In this document: positions 32,950-33,184 of the stretch, in pieces
How the letters are laid out: every line of letters starts with the position of its first letter
How positions within the stretch are numbered: position 1 is the stretch's first letter
NCBI GenBank assembly: GCA_021787935.1
Contig: JAJYLC010000021.1
Span: 1-33,184 of the forward strand
DNA length: 33,184 nt
From: Chloroflexota bacterium
Lineage (GTDB): Bacteria > Chloroflexota > Dehalococcoidia > SZUA-161
Direction of reading: 5' to 3'
Notes under the pieces: generated by a model
Seen by the model: only the letters and a program-made list of their open reading frames with translations
What the model was told of the DNA's origin: nothing
Databases searched by the model: none
Position numbers and translations under genes: made by a program

Positions 32950-33171
32950 TCATGTATCTCTGAAACAATCGAGAACAGCTTCGGGATTGTAAGGATTGTG
33001 GGGAAACTCTTTTTGATTCTGGATAATGGGGCTGGGCTCCTTACCGATCGCTGGAAGATTTTCGCTGGTTTCACCAGCAACGGGGAAGTTGGTCTCGGCC
33101 TTCGGGATACCGGCAAGTTCAGAGCAATATGGGCCCTGATTGTCAGCCATCAGCACCCTTATCGTTTCCAC
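32950..33171 (-). pseudogene. Truncated response-regulator receiver fragment
   Basis: A 73-residue frame with GTG start behind GAGGGG. Residues 1-34 look like the start of a receiver domain (TIRVLMADN, then a helix and FPVAGET), with Asp-10 and Asn-11 where the acidic pair should be. The rest is low in pattern and has no phospho-accepting Asp region or output domain. It stops one base before the cyclase ATG, so it may still be translated and coupled. Degenerate fragment is more likely than a working regulator. Confidence 0.5.
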
Positions 33172-33184
33172 CGTGCCACCCCTC

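Noticed and set aside
1-33184. tRNA, rRNA, CRISPR array, transposase or integrase
   Set aside because: No cloverleaf-like, rRNA-like or regularly spaced repeat sequence and no transposase or integrase motif was found by reading both strands; a profile search could still find a missed small RNA.

Overview
The window is a dissimilatory sulfate-respiration locus with an attached arsenic-resistance block and a cAMP-signalling block. It probably comes from an uncultivated anaerobic bacterium. The gene set (partial sat, aprBA, qmoABC, dsrMKJOP, dsrABD, dsrN, dsrC) is that of a sulfate reducer using the reductive bacterial-type Dsr pathway: DsrD is present and no dsrEFH or dsrL is seen. Gene content and style suggest a sulfate-reducing Chloroflexota (Dehalococcoidia-like) or a deep Desulfobacterota lineage. 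This is inference; there is no rRNA or other phylogenetic marker to settle it.

Region 1 (1-11225, + strand) carries the sulfate-to-sulfite half: 3' end of sat, aprB, aprA, a YkgJ-type cysteine-cluster protein, qmoA, qmoB, an HdrD-like protein, qmoC, a TauE/SafE-family anion transporter and a small membrane protein with a duplicated N-terminus. A kinase-like plus BON protein (11380-12186) follows behind a near-consensus promoter.

Region 2 (12327-22376, - strand) runs tail-to-tail against region 1 and carries the sulfite-to-sulfide half. In transcription order: an RsbRD_N-like gene, dsrM, K, J, O, P, then a strong sigma70-type promoter, then dsrA, B, D, N, C. Together the two regions hold nearly the whole pathway: ATP sulfurylase and AprBA make sulfite, Qmo feeds AprBA from quinol, DsrAB reduces sulfite with DsrC, and DsrMKJOP re-reduces the DsrC trisulfide.

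Region 3 (22561-26874) begins with an unusual single-chain tandem of two DsrC-fold domains that lacks the redox C-terminus (- strand). It lies divergent from an ArsR-family regulator overlapped by a 45-residue zinc-ribbon gene. A second, cysteine-rich ArsR regulator, a conserved-looking small protein, a short repeat with inverted ends, an ACR3 arsenite exporter and a DUF5714-like cysteine-rich protein follow.

Region 4 (26934-33171, - strand) carries, in transcription order, a truncated receiver-domain fragment, a large class III adenylate cyclase with AAA-type ATPase and TPR regions, a Crp/Fnr regulator, a TPR protein, a small unknown protein, a short TPR protein and a small cysteine/histidine protein.

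No rRNA, tRNA, CRISPR array or transposase was recognised, and no gene-free stretch exceeds 300 bases. The most unusual items are the tandem DsrC-like fusion with its neighbouring ArsR/zinc-ribbon pair, the extra HdrD-like gene inside the qmo operon, and the duplicated-N-terminus membrane protein beside the TauE transporter.
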